Positions 39,983-50,998 of a stretch of DNA of 64,000 nt are shown here, one piece after another. A program made the translations under genes and the position numbers. Position 1 is the first letter of the stretch; each line of letters opens with the position of its first letter. A model generated the notes under the pieces. That model saw only the letters and a program-made list of their open reading frames with translations, made no database searches and was not told the DNA's origin. Source of the DNA: Moringa oleifera (taxonomy: Eukaryota; Streptophyta; Magnoliopsida; Brassicales; Moringaceae); contig JAJFZO010000724.1 of the NCBI GenBank assembly GCA_021397835.1, forward strand, positions 372,001 to 436,000, written 5' to 3'.

Positions 39983-41630
39983 TTTCCGGTTCTATATTCG
40001 CCTTGTGTTCTTTTAAGTTTTAAAAACGCCTCCATGGATAACTTCTTTCTATTTATTGTAAAGGATATATAAATTTTTGGTGTTTCTTTCATGTTTTTAC
40101 ATTTTAATTTTAAAAAGTTAATTTTAATTTTTAACTATATGAAAAATAAACTATGCTTATAGTTTTTCAATATAAAAAATATAATTTTTATAAATTTTAT
40201 GTTATTATATTTTTAAAATTTTTATAAAATAATAGATATTAAATAAAAATTATTTAAATTTAAAAATAAAAAAAATTATTGAAAATATTTTAACAATTAA
40301 TATATGTTTAATTTTTTAATAATTATTTAATTAAGATTCAATTTAGATAAACTTATAGACAAAAGTTATATTTGTTATATTTTAAATATAAAATTTGATT
40401 GATAAAATATACAATATCATAATTTTACATAAAATTGTATTTATTTATTTATTTAATATTTAATATTTTTTAAAATTTTAATAAAAATATAAAATTATTT
40501 AAAACCTTAAATTTTACTTTTTTAATTAAATTTTAATTTTTAAAACAGCTACAAATAAACTTTAATTTATTAATTTTATTTTATTTAAATTAAATTTTAA
40601 TTTAAAATAATAATAAAAATTAATAATATTTTTAATTAAAATATTTAAATAAATTTTAAACTTTATTTTGTTTTTATATCTTAAATTTAAGTAATTTTTT
40701 ATTAATTAATGAGTTATTTTTTATAAAATTTTGAAACTTTTAATAATATATTTTTATCCAAAAAATTTCAACATTCAAAAAAAATTTAAATTTTTTGAAA
40801 TGATGGCTTAAATGTTTTTTAATATTCATAAAAAATTACATTAAAATATACTATAGAATATTTTAATTTAGATATTTTATTTTTTAATAAATTTAATTTG
40901 ATTTAAATTAATAAATTAAAATTTATTTACATACGTTTTTGGAAGTCATGTTTAATCAAACAAATAATATTCATAGTTTTAAATAAATTTTATTTTTAAA
41001 AATAAATATTATTTAAAATTTTAAAAATATTTTATCTCATAATTAATTTTAAACTTGAACACATAATAAATAAAATATTAATCCATTAATTTAAACACTA
41101 TTAATCTATTAATTTAAACACAATTACACTTTATTGAAAAATTAAGAAATTAAAAATATTTAAATTAAATTGTATATTATGACTTAAAATTTTATATAAA
41201 TGTAAAGAAAAAGTTATAATCACAAAAAATATATTTTTAAAAATTAAAACTATTTTTTCTAAAAACATGATTAAGAATTTTAAAAATTTGTAATCATTAT
41301 ACATATTTTTATAGTAATTTGAGTTATATTTAATTTTTTATTTTAAATTACATTTTGTTTAAATATATTTTAAAATTTTAAAAATATTTTTTAAAAAATT
41401 TAAAATTAAAATTTGAAAATATTATTTAAAATTTTAAACAAGACTTATTATTATTATTTTTTAAATACAATGCAGAAGCTCCTCCGTTGTAAGGATGGAG
41501 TAAATCCCTTGTATTTACTCCAAATTTAGATTTCTCTCTTCAGCTTTGAATGAATGGCCAATTGGCCTGATCAGATCCGTCTGACTTCGGTAGTTATATG
41601 CACGCAGTGTATAACTGATATGCAGCAGCG
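39983..41630. other. Mini-RNase III promoter and an extreme AT-rich spacer
   Basis: The first 50 bases are the leader of the Mini-RNase III gene. From about 40060 to 41465 the sequence is almost purely A and T, built from recurring TAAATTTTAAAA-like words, with scarcely any G or C. Composition returns to normal at about 41470, shortly before the SEC6 fragment. No gene seen. Possible roles include a matrix-attachment-type region or a decayed AT-rich transposon; neither can be shown here. Confidence 0.6.
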
Positions 41631-41757
41631 ATGGTGGAAGATCTGGGCGCGGGAAGCGAAGGAAGCCGCTGTGCCCGAGGTTGCGAAGGTATTGCCGCTT
41701 CCCGAACTCTTGCAGTCAATTTCACCGATCAAGGCCGACTACATCACCCGACGACAG
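41631..41757 (+). pseudogene. SEC6: Exocyst subunit SEC6, exon 1 fragment with a frameshift
   Basis: Seen: an ATG begins MVEDLG, and one extra base after it (in GGCGCGGGAAGC, about 41649-41653) moves the rest into another frame, which reads EAKEAAVPEVAKVLPLPELL and then SISPIKADYITRRQ. This is the conserved N-terminus of plant SEC6, and the segment ends at an intact GT donor where exon 1 of SEC6 is expected to end. Known: SEC6 is a subunit of the exocyst, which tethers secretory vesicles at the plasma membrane. I found no other SEC6 exon downstream to 64000, whereas a full gene has many exons and about 750 residues. The fragment is therefore a broken partial copy. What follows at 41758 is unrelated AT-rich DNA. 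Confidence 0.85.
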
Positions 41758-44060
41758 GTACCAATTCAATAACCCATCAGCTTTTCCTTCTTTCTTTTGG
41801 GTTTTGGGATTTGTTAACTTTTTTTATTCCTAGTGTAGATTCTCTGATAGTTAATGCCAAATTTGACCATTTGCCTTCAGTCCACTCAGTCAATAAAAGC
41901 TAATCCCCCGCTTTTCTCCAATCCAAAACTTGAAACTTCCATTCATAATTTCATGTTTTTGATAAAATTTTATCTTAATTTTATGTGTTGCCAAGTAATA
42001 ATTTTTTAGAACAATGGTAAAAGAAAGTTCCCAGTTGGGTTGATATTTTTGTTTTTTCTTAAAAGAGTAAAATAAAAAAATAGGCACATTGAAAAGTACA
42101 TCCTAAAAAAATGAAAATTGTCTGTTGATTTAAATTTTATGTTAAATTTCTTATTAAAAATTGTAAAAATATTATAAAAATTTATAATTTAATTTAAAAT
42201 TCAGCATAATTTAATAAGATATATTAAACTTGAAAAGCAATAGAAAATTACTATTATGATTGTCTTTGGGCCCTATGAGATTTTATAAATTTTATTTTTA
42301 TTTTTTAATTTATTACAAAATTTATTATTCATTATAATATTTTAATTAAATATTTTTTCAGCTTTTGGATCTCAGTTTGTCTAAATTAAATTCTACCAAT
42401 TAGTGTAGCAAATCTTGATTTTTACATGTATTTCAGATCACACTTATAAGTGCACTTTAAAACAGTAAATATTAGTGTTATAAAACAATTTTTTAAACCA
42501 ATAATATTTATAAAATTTATAAATAATATACAACTTGGAAAATATAAACTTTCATAAAATAATACCGTTAATTAATTATCAATTATGAGAATAATAAAAA
42601 AAGATTTTTTTAATTTCTTTTCGGGGAGGAGTAAAATGTTTTTTTTTTTCTAAAATTTTTTGCTACGATAGCTTCCTAAAAAACTGGAAGTCCCCGCGCT
42701 CACCATTCCTCAACGGCAAGACTTTACCTGTCGCTATAAAGAAGATGCTTCGCCCAGGAGGTCGACGCAGCCTTATAGTCTTCAATTTCATTAGTGCTTC
42801 ATCCTGTGATGTGACCCAAAACCTTTTGTTTTCTTGGTTACACTCCTCTTCTATCAGTTTTGCTTCCTTTATTACTGGTAATACAAACCACACATACCAT
42901 CGATCAGCAAACGTCTAGGCGACGGGGACCGGGGTTGTATCCTACTTGGCACTACAGGGGTAATCATCTATTGAACCTTTACGATGCAGTTTTTGTTTTT
43001 GTTTTGGGTAATCTTTTTCTCTATGAGATTTTCCATTTGGGTTCTATTCGGTTGCGCGAAGATGTATATGTCAGTGAGAGAGAATATCCAAGTGTCCTGT
43101 TTTATGTTAACTGTTGGATTTTTGACGTAAATACTGTTCTTTTTAGTTCAATATAAAATCTGTAGTGGTGCAAAATTGTGTAATTTGTAATGATAGATAC
43201 TGATTTTTCAGTTCTAGAGAGAATGACCAGTGAAAATGATGCCTGGCCTGATATTCAAATTCCCTTGCATTTCTTTTTCGGCATAGTGGTTATGATCGAT
43301 TAGAGACTTGCATACAAATAGTGAAATTTGTATCCAAAGAATTTTCTTTTTTATTTTTTTTTCTTTCTGGGTTGTGGGCCTGACTGGGGTGACGTCTGAT
43401 CTACAGGAATGTTCTTGCCATGATTTTTAATGATTGCGTTTAAGTTGTAGAATTGAGCAATCAGTACTCAGTCTTCTAGTTGGTATCCTCCATAGAGGTT
43501 CAAGACTGCTTGACTTTAAGAGGATGAGCCATCTGCGGGTTAAAATTGTGCATATTGGAAACAGAGTGATGTTAGACAAAATCTTTTAGATTTTCCCTTT
43601 ATTGTGGTTTCTAAAATTTCATTAGGTGAAAATTAAATGTTGTGATATAATTAATAATGGAAATCTAGCAGCCATTGTTTTACCTCTATCTTTATGTTTT
43701 CATAAATGTGTTACCTGTCAAAAATAAAAAGATCCAATAACAATTTAGAAAAATTTCTATTGTAAAAATAATTCTTGTACTTTAGATATATAGTTCAGAT
43801 TCAGAGAAGCATCCGTCTCACTCCTTTGATTATCTGGTTACATTTTGAAATCTCCAACAATTACCCAGCAAGTTAAACAGGAAGAAAAAGAAAAAAGTAC
43901 TCTGAACTGCTTATGGGGAAAATGTGAAATTGATTGCCATGACACTCACTCTCTCTCTCTTCCTTCTTCTCTTCTTCTATCTGTCTTTGACATCTCTTAT
44001 TTGTCTTATTCCTTCTCACTCTGTAAGTTGCTGGCTGTTTAATGTTTTAAACCTGTGCAG
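41758..44060. other. Spacer between the SEC6 and helicase fragments
   Basis: Mostly AT-rich intron-like DNA. A GC-richer island at about 42660-42960 has open frames on both strands (42663-42893 minus, 42860-43156 plus) with charged, gene-like composition but no family I recognise; it could be another captured or decayed fragment. A pyrimidine tract and AG acceptor at 44040-44060 lead into the helicase exon. Confidence 0.45.
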
Positions 44061-44153
44061 ATTTGCCTGGCTTGTCAAACTTTCTATCGGAGTGGTACTT
44101 GGCCTAAGGAGGCTGAACAACTGTCCCGACAATTTCTTTACAACCCTTACAAA
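44061..44153 (+). pseudogene. Single DEAD-box RNA helicase exon (RH20/RH30-like) fragment
   Basis: Seen: exactly 31 codons between an AG acceptor and a GTAAGT donor, reading QTFYRSGTWPKEAEQLSRQF then LYNPYK. It matches the part of plant RH20-type helicases around motif III and beyond (family form QTLYWSATWPKEVEQLSKKF, LYNPYK). The key motif III SAT reads SGT here, and the residues just before Gln are CLAC where the family has RPDR, changes that fit C-to-T decay. No other helicase exon is found on either side, so this is a stranded exon. The intact RH20-type gene starts about 18 kb downstream on the same strand, so a decayed local duplicate is a simple origin. The TFIIIC pseudogene starts only 30 bases after this exon. 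Confidence 0.85.
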
Positions 44154-44309
44154 GTAAGTTACTTTCTAACTGCTTGCACAAGGATGGAAAAGCAAGGAAA
44201 GGGAAGTGGGCTAGTGGAAAAAGAGGAAGCAAACAGTATTCATCATTCTGAAGAATATCTCAGCAACACGGAATGAGCAGGAGAAGATTACAATGATGAT
44301 GAAGAAAAA

Positions 44310-44350
44310 GAAGAAGAGGAGGAGGAGGAGGAGGAGGAGGAGGAGGAGGA
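44310..44350 (+). repeat. (GAG)n codon repeat
   Basis: A GAG/GAA run encoding poly-Glu inside exon 1 of the TFIIIC pseudogene. The acidic tract is normal for the family, though its length is likely variable. Confidence 0.9.
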
Positions 44351-45026
44351 ATCAAAAGAAGAAGGTAACAAAGGGAAAACTTACCAGCAACTTGAGCGAC
44401 ATGATTATGATGCTCTAGCGGAGAAGAAGCGGAAAGCCTTGTCTGACTTCCAGAGGTGATTAATTTCTCTCCCTCCAAAGGAAAGTCTTTTTTCTTTTTT
44501 TATTGTAGTTTATCAGATATATATGCATACATATAGATGAAATTATGGGATGAGCTTATAGGGTCACCAGATTTGAACTGTACTTGATGACTTCCTTCTA
44601 TTTGGTTAAATCAAAATCTTTAATGTTTAATTAATTCTAACTACATCTGTTGGGCAAATTCCTGGACTTAGTCTGAAATATTTGTGCGTTTATATAGGAC
44701 TTAAATCTGAGGCTCATGAAATACATTTAATTTCTTTTTATTTACACCTTAGATTTTGAGTCTAATGAGGCTCAGGCACAGAGTTTTCCACTGCAGACTG
44801 AGACCATGCAAAGGTAGAACACCATAGAAAATTCACTGACATTACCATAAACCTTGATTATGATGCAAAGAAAAAACCTAAATGTGCCCTGGAGGATACC
44901 TGCCAAGGTGAATCAAACTCAGCTTCCACGTTGTTTCACAGATAACACAAGCATGGGAGGTTCTGAAAGGGGTGAACAATAACCTGGATTAAGGGCTTCG
45001 GTCAAGCTTTCTAGAAATTGAGATTA

Positions 45027-45300
45027 TCATAGCATTGGGGAGACTTTGCGAAGTAGGGTTACCTCCTTTGTTCTTATCTTTCTTCCAAACTGGCTGCTAG
45101 CCTGGGCCTTATGGTTGCAAATGTCAGGATAACTGCTAAAATGATGGCTGCCTCCGATAGCAACCTTGCTTATGGATTTCTGCTCTAGTGGCTTGCTTAG
45201 TTTTTCCAAGGATTTTTCTTTTTGCGCTGCCTCTGTGACTTCTGCTACAGTTTTGGCAACTAACTTAGAAGCCTGCTCATTTCTGCTGCTTCTATGCCTA
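45027..45300 (-). other. Unassigned open frame remnant in the first TFIIIC intron
   Basis: On the minus strand about 90 codons run without a stop to a TGA at 45027, with charged, exon-like content: KLVAKTVAEVTEAAQKEKSL early and SQFGRKIRTKEVTLLRKVSP late. I do not recognise the family. It lies in the intron between 44455 and 45808 and runs against the host pseudogene. It may be another captured or decayed gene piece, or chance. Confidence 0.35.
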
Positions 45301-47019
45301 TTTTGAATGGTAATCTGTAGTGTGTCTTTTGCATGAAGCAGGTACTCCCTGTGATTGATTGCTCCTTTTGCTTATCCCCTGTTTGCATATCACGTAGCTT
45401 CTCATCATTGTCTAGTTTCCCATATATGCATACAACTTTAAGGTAGCATTTTGTTTGAATATCTGAATTCTTTGCTTCCATGCAGCATAGAATTGTTCAA
45501 ATTTCTTGTTGTTACTGGGAGTCATATAGGGAAGAGGGCTACTTCTATGATTGGGACAATTATATAAAAAGGAAGAGAGAAAAGAATAGGGAAAATTATA
45601 TTGATGAATGTCTGAATTTTTTACACAATATGATATTTCTTATTAAACTAGAGCTAGTTATAGTAGAGTAAAGTTACCACATTCAATGAATAATGGAATA
45701 TCAATTTGTTGGGTTGCTTTTTACTCTCTTATTAGCTAGTGTTTTGTTTCAAGAAAATTTCATTTTATGTGAAAAAATTAGTTTACTTATTCTATTTATT
45801 TTAACAGAGAGCAGTTAGTGAAGAAGGCTAGGCAAGATAATCTTGCTGCCATGAGCATGGATGATCCAACCATGGAAGCTATGTATTATCGCGTTTGCAG
45901 GAAAACATGCAAGGTATGTTGTTTGATAATGGTAACTTTCACTTTCATGAGTAAACAGTAGGTCAATGGCAAACTGCTGCTCAGTCTTTCTTCATCATCA
46001 TCTTTTTCTTTATTTCTTTTTCCTTTTCAAGTCTTTTCGGTTGGATATACATTGTTACTAACTGGTATAAATCACCAATAATATACTGGAACAGAAAGAG
46101 TATTTCAAAAAGAACACTTATGGAGGGGAACTTGTTGTTCTAGTTGGTGGTTATAGGTATCAGGAGTTGTAAACATCCTTTAGACACTTATCTCTTCTAA
46201 CATAGATTTTCTGTGAAATGCCTATGGCGATACAGTTGAGTAGCATTCCACTCAAGCAAGTGGTCTTGGTGCCATGCTATAGAAAATGTTGTGTAAGGGA
46301 AAAGATGGAATAAAAAATTTTACTCTGTAAATAGAAAGGTTTTCTTACTATTGATGATAGACAACTCTTTTTTTTCTTTTTACCTTTGAAGCTGTTTAAA
46401 AGTGAATTTAGAGGGTTACTTTCTTTCCCTTCAGATGGCAGGCTGGAGAGGTATTTTAGAAGAACCTTTATATTTCGTTTCAAGGTTTAATTTTGATAAC
46501 TATTACAAATTGAGAATGCTTCTGCATTTACCATATATGCAGCCTAAAAAACGAGGGAGGCGAAAGGGATCGAAGAGAAAACTTAGTGCTGAAATCACAA
46601 GACTGCTCGGTGAAGCTACTCTTCACTATGCACATGGCCGTTATAATGAGGTAAGATGTTTGGTTAAGGACTATTTTCAGCATGATTTTGTTAGGCGAAG
46701 AATGAATTTCATTTCCAGTCAGTGTTGTAGTTGAATGTGATTCATGAATATTAGGTATTTTTTCTTCTTTTTATCCACATCTTATGCTAGCCACACGTAA
46801 GTAGTTTTGAATGAATGGCAACTTTTCTTGCCTACAAAAGCAGGGATGGGTTTTCATTATTGCAGCCAAGACCTAGTCAGTTCCAATTTAACATAGACCA
46901 AGATCAATTTATCTACTACTCTGGACAGGGCAATAATGTTATAATTGAAAGTTCTACCAAAACCTTGTTCATTGCTCATTTTCACTTTACAAACTTTACC
47001 TAAAGATAATGGCAAAAGG

Positions 47020-50000
47020 TGTCAGTGTGACACAGGAGTGGTTATATTACCACATTCAGCCCATGATGCTATGTGATGGATTGTTGGCATGCACCTTGAA
47101 AGATTTTCTAGAGAAGAAGTTATGGAAGCTTCTTTAGTGGTGGACAGTTGGCATGCACCTTAGCAATCTTCAAGGAGATTTATTTCAGCTCACTAACTTC
47201 ATTTTTTGTCAAATGAATGCATTAAATAATTTAGTTATCAGCAAAAACTTAATGATTTTTGAAATCCCAATGCATGGACGGTTGTTCCATGCACTAGTTT
47301 TTAGACTTAGAAGATAGTTTAGACTTTAGTTGTATGTATAGAAACTCTTTGAGTTCTCTCTTCCATCTTTGTATCTCTTTCATTGGGAGTCATTGAGTGG
47401 TGAGAAATATCTTTGCATCTGTTAGGGTGGTGTTCATCTATATCCCTTTGAGTGGTAAGTTGTGAAGTTTTTGTATTCTTGTTTATTGTCCTTAGAGTGG
47501 TGATTTTCTGTATGCCTTTATTTTTAACTTGGTGGTGAGCGTATTATTCCCCATTTTCATTCAAATATGTTTAAACTTGTGCTTGTACTATTAAAAAAAA
47601 TTCTCTAGCAAAGTTACATCATTTTCATTCCTAATACTATTCCTTCAAACTAAAGTATCAGTTTGGTATCAAAGCATAAGGTTAGAGATCATGGCAAGAT
47701 GAAATGGAAAAGAAGTTGCTAGTGAAGGGAGTAACCATGATGATGACATTGAGTCCTTGAGGTTGTAGCTTGAAAGATTGCAGCGTAGATTAAATAAGAA
47801 GGGTGCAATAATTGAGGAATTTAGGGGATGTAATAACCAACATGATAATGAAGCCCGAGAGTTTGATTATGATGAAGACACCCCTCCTCACTCGGGAGAC
47901 TTGGGTAGATATTATGCAAGGCATAGAGAACAAGATGAATGACAGAACAAGCATAGCCCAAAGTTTGACATCTCGGAGTTTGAAGGTAAAATTTGTATTG
48001 ATTATTTTATTGATTGACTTAATACGGTAGAGAGAATATTTGAGTTTCATGAATCAACAAGACACAAGAAGGTAAAGTTAGTTGTACTCAAGCAGAAAGA
48101 ATGTAACTTTTTGGTGGGAGACAAAGAGAACATGAAGGGAAGAACAAGATTGTGACATGGGACAAGATGAAAAGGGAGTTGAAAAGAAAGTACTTACTTG
48201 ACAATTATGGGTAGAATATCTTTCTCAAAATCAATAATTACAAGCAGTACACAACAGAATTTGATAATTTGATCCAAAAAAAGAGCTTGTAGAACCAGGG
48301 GGCGAACCATGCTAGATACTTTGGGGGTCTAAAATATGAGATTTCTAAAGTGGTTCAACTTTAGTCATATTGCTAATTGAATGATGTGTGTGAGTTGGCT
48401 TTAAAAGTTGAGAAGCAATTGAATTTTGAAAAGGGATCACAGAATGGTTCCAAAAGATGTGTATTCAAAGAGAATTAATTCCAAGCCTACTATCCAAAGT
48501 AAGGTGATGTCAAAAGGGCAAGAAAAGGGTAAAGGATCTGCTGGCAGGAAGCAAACACCTAACTCTTCTACACCAAGTGGTAGGAAATGCTTCAAATGTC
48601 ATGGTTTTGGGCATATTGCTTTTGATTGTTGCAATAAAAGGATTGTTACTTTAGTGGAGGATGTTAGTGATGGAGACGAAGATGAAGGTAACAATGATAC
48701 AAAACATGGTGGTGATGAGAAAGAAATGACCTATGCAAGTCATGGTATGTCCATTATAGTGCAACGTAACTTGAAAGTGTCCCATGTGACAGAGGATGAA
48801 AGTTAGGTGAGAAAGAATGTATTCACAACAAATGTACTTCTCATGGGAAGGTGTGTTTGGTGATCATTGATAGTGGCAGCTTTGAGAATATGGTATCCTT
48901 GGAGATTGTGCAAAAGCTCAAGTTGGACAGTATTCCACATTCAAATTCTTACCAATTGTGCTGGATGCAAAAAAGGAATGAAATTAAGGTAACTAAAAGA
49001 TATTTAGTCTCATTTTCTATTGGAAAGAATTATAAAGACGAAGTATGGTATGATGTTGCTCCTATGGATGCTTGTCATTTGTTGCTGGGTAGACTGTGGC
49101 AATATGATAGAAGGGTGTTGTATGATGGTTATAGGTATACTTATTCTTTCAAGGTGAATAATAAAAAGATTATTTTAGCTTCATTACAACCTATTGAAGC
49201 AAGTCCAGCAAAGAAAGAAATTAGTACTCTTGTGTCTTATGGTGAATTGAAGGATGAATGAAAGAGAGTGGAGTTGTTTAGGAGAATGCACATCACAATG
49301 AACCACCAAAAATCCTGAAACCAATTTTGAGTGAGTTTTAAAATGTTATCTCAGAGGAGATTCCACATGGCCTTCCATCTTTGAAGGGCATTCAACATCC
49401 TATTGACTTTCTTTCAGGGGCTGTTCTCCCAAATAAAGCAGCCTACCGGATGAGTCCTAAAGAGCATGAAGAGCTTCAGAGGAAAGTTGATGTGTCGTTG
49501 ATTCGGGAGAGCATGAGTCCATGTGCTGTTCCTGACTTATTGGTGCCAAAGAAGGATGGTTCTTGGAGGACGTGTGTGGATAGCCATGCTGTCAACAAAA
49601 TCACAATTGATTATCGGTTCCTAATTCCAAGGTTAGATGATTTACTTGATAATTGTGTGTTACATTTATTTGCTTTAAAATTGATTTGAGAAGTGGTTAC
49701 CATCAAATTAGAATGAGGCTTGGAGATGAATGAAAGACAACATTTAAAACAAGAGATGATTTATATGAATGGTTGGTTATGCCATTTGGATTGTCTAATG
49801 CACCTAGTACTTTCATGCGATTTATGAATCACATACTTAAGCCATGCATTGGTTCTTTTGTTGTGGTTTACTTTGATGACATATTGGTGTATAGTAAAAA
49901 TGAAGGGGAGCATAAATCATCTTACACAACTGTTTCTTATTTTGAGGGAGTAAAAACTTTACGCTAATTTGAGAAAGTGTGAATTCTTTACTTCTAGTGT

Positions 50001-50998
50001 AGTGTTTCTGGGGTATGTTGTTTCAAGAGAAGGAATTGTGATGGATCAAAGTAAGGTAGAGGCTATTCTCAATTGGCCAACACCTACTTGTCTGCATGAT
50101 GTCGAAGTTTCCATTATTAAGGGTTTCAGTTCTATTGTTGCTCCAATCACTGAATGCTTAAAAGGTGACAAGTTCAAGTGGAATAGTGAAGCTGATGATG
50201 CCTTTGAGTTGTTGAAAAGAAAAGTGACAGAGGCTCCTATTTTAATTCTTTCTAACTTTGACAAGGTATTTGAAGTTGAATGTGATGCTTTTAACGTTGG
50301 TATTGGTGCTGTTTTGAGTCAAGAAGGAAAGTCTATTGCTTTTTTTAGTAAGAAGCTTAATGATGTTGAAAGAAGTATTCTAATTTTAATGAGGAGTTCT
50401 ATGCAATTTACAGAGCCTTATACCATTGGAGTTAATACCTTCTTGAAAAGTCTTTTTTTTTAAAAAAAATTCTGATTATGAAGAATTGAATTTCATCAAT
50501 CACTAGCACAAGTTAAACAAGAGACATGCAGCTTGGGTTGAATACTTGCAATCTTATATTTTACCATCAAGCACAAATTCGGTATTTCAAAATGTTGTTG
50601 CTGATGCATTGAGTAGGAAGCATTTTCTTTTATCAACCATGGAGGTTAAAGTGGTGGGATTCGATACTTTCAAGGATCTCTATGCGCATGATGTTGATTT
50701 CAGGTCAATATGGCAGAATTGCAAATCAGGTTCTTATAAACAATTTTCTATCTTCGATGGCTTTCTTTTTAAAGCTAATGCATTATGTGTTCCATCTTGT
50801 TCTTTGAGACAAGTGATTTTGGTAGAAGCTGATGGTGGTGTTTTGGTAGGATACTTTGGTAGAGAGAAAAATTTGGCTCTAGTTCAAGCTTATTTTTATT
50901 GGCCAAAGATGTTTAGAGATGTGGACCGATTTGTAAAGTAATGTAGAGCATGCCATTTGGGTAAAATGAAGGGCCAAAATTTTGGTTTGTACACTCCT
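47020..50998 (+). mobile_element. Ty3/gypsy LTR retrotransposon, decayed and 3'-truncated
   Basis: Seen: TGGTATCAAAGC at 47664-47675 resembles the initiator-Met tRNA primer site, just after a possible LTR end (CA at 47659-47660). A gag region follows with a CCHC knuckle at 48588-48629, then a protease-like DSGS near 48869, reverse transcriptase with VPKKDGSWR near 49547 and YFDD near 49869, an RNase H region near 50270-50360, and the integrase zinc-finger start (CRACHLGKMKG) near 50945. Several stops and frame changes break it (for example at 48804, 49259 and 49687). Homology stops at about 50998, before the integrase core, and no 3' LTR is seen. The left edge near 47020 is a guess. The whole element lies in the intron between the 46543-46650 and 51193-51352 blocks of the TFIIIC pseudogene and has the same orientation. 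The order protease-RT-RNase H-integrase marks Ty3/gypsy rather than Ty1/copia. Confidence 0.9.

Noticed and set aside
45480..45671. 63-codon plus-strand open frame in the first TFIIIC intron
   Set aside because: No match to the TFIIIC N-terminal region, which continues instead from the 45808 exon.
47664..47675. Possible tRNA gene or regulatory site at the TGGTATCAAAGC word
   Set aside because: The position directly before a gag-like frame makes it a retroelement primer-binding site.
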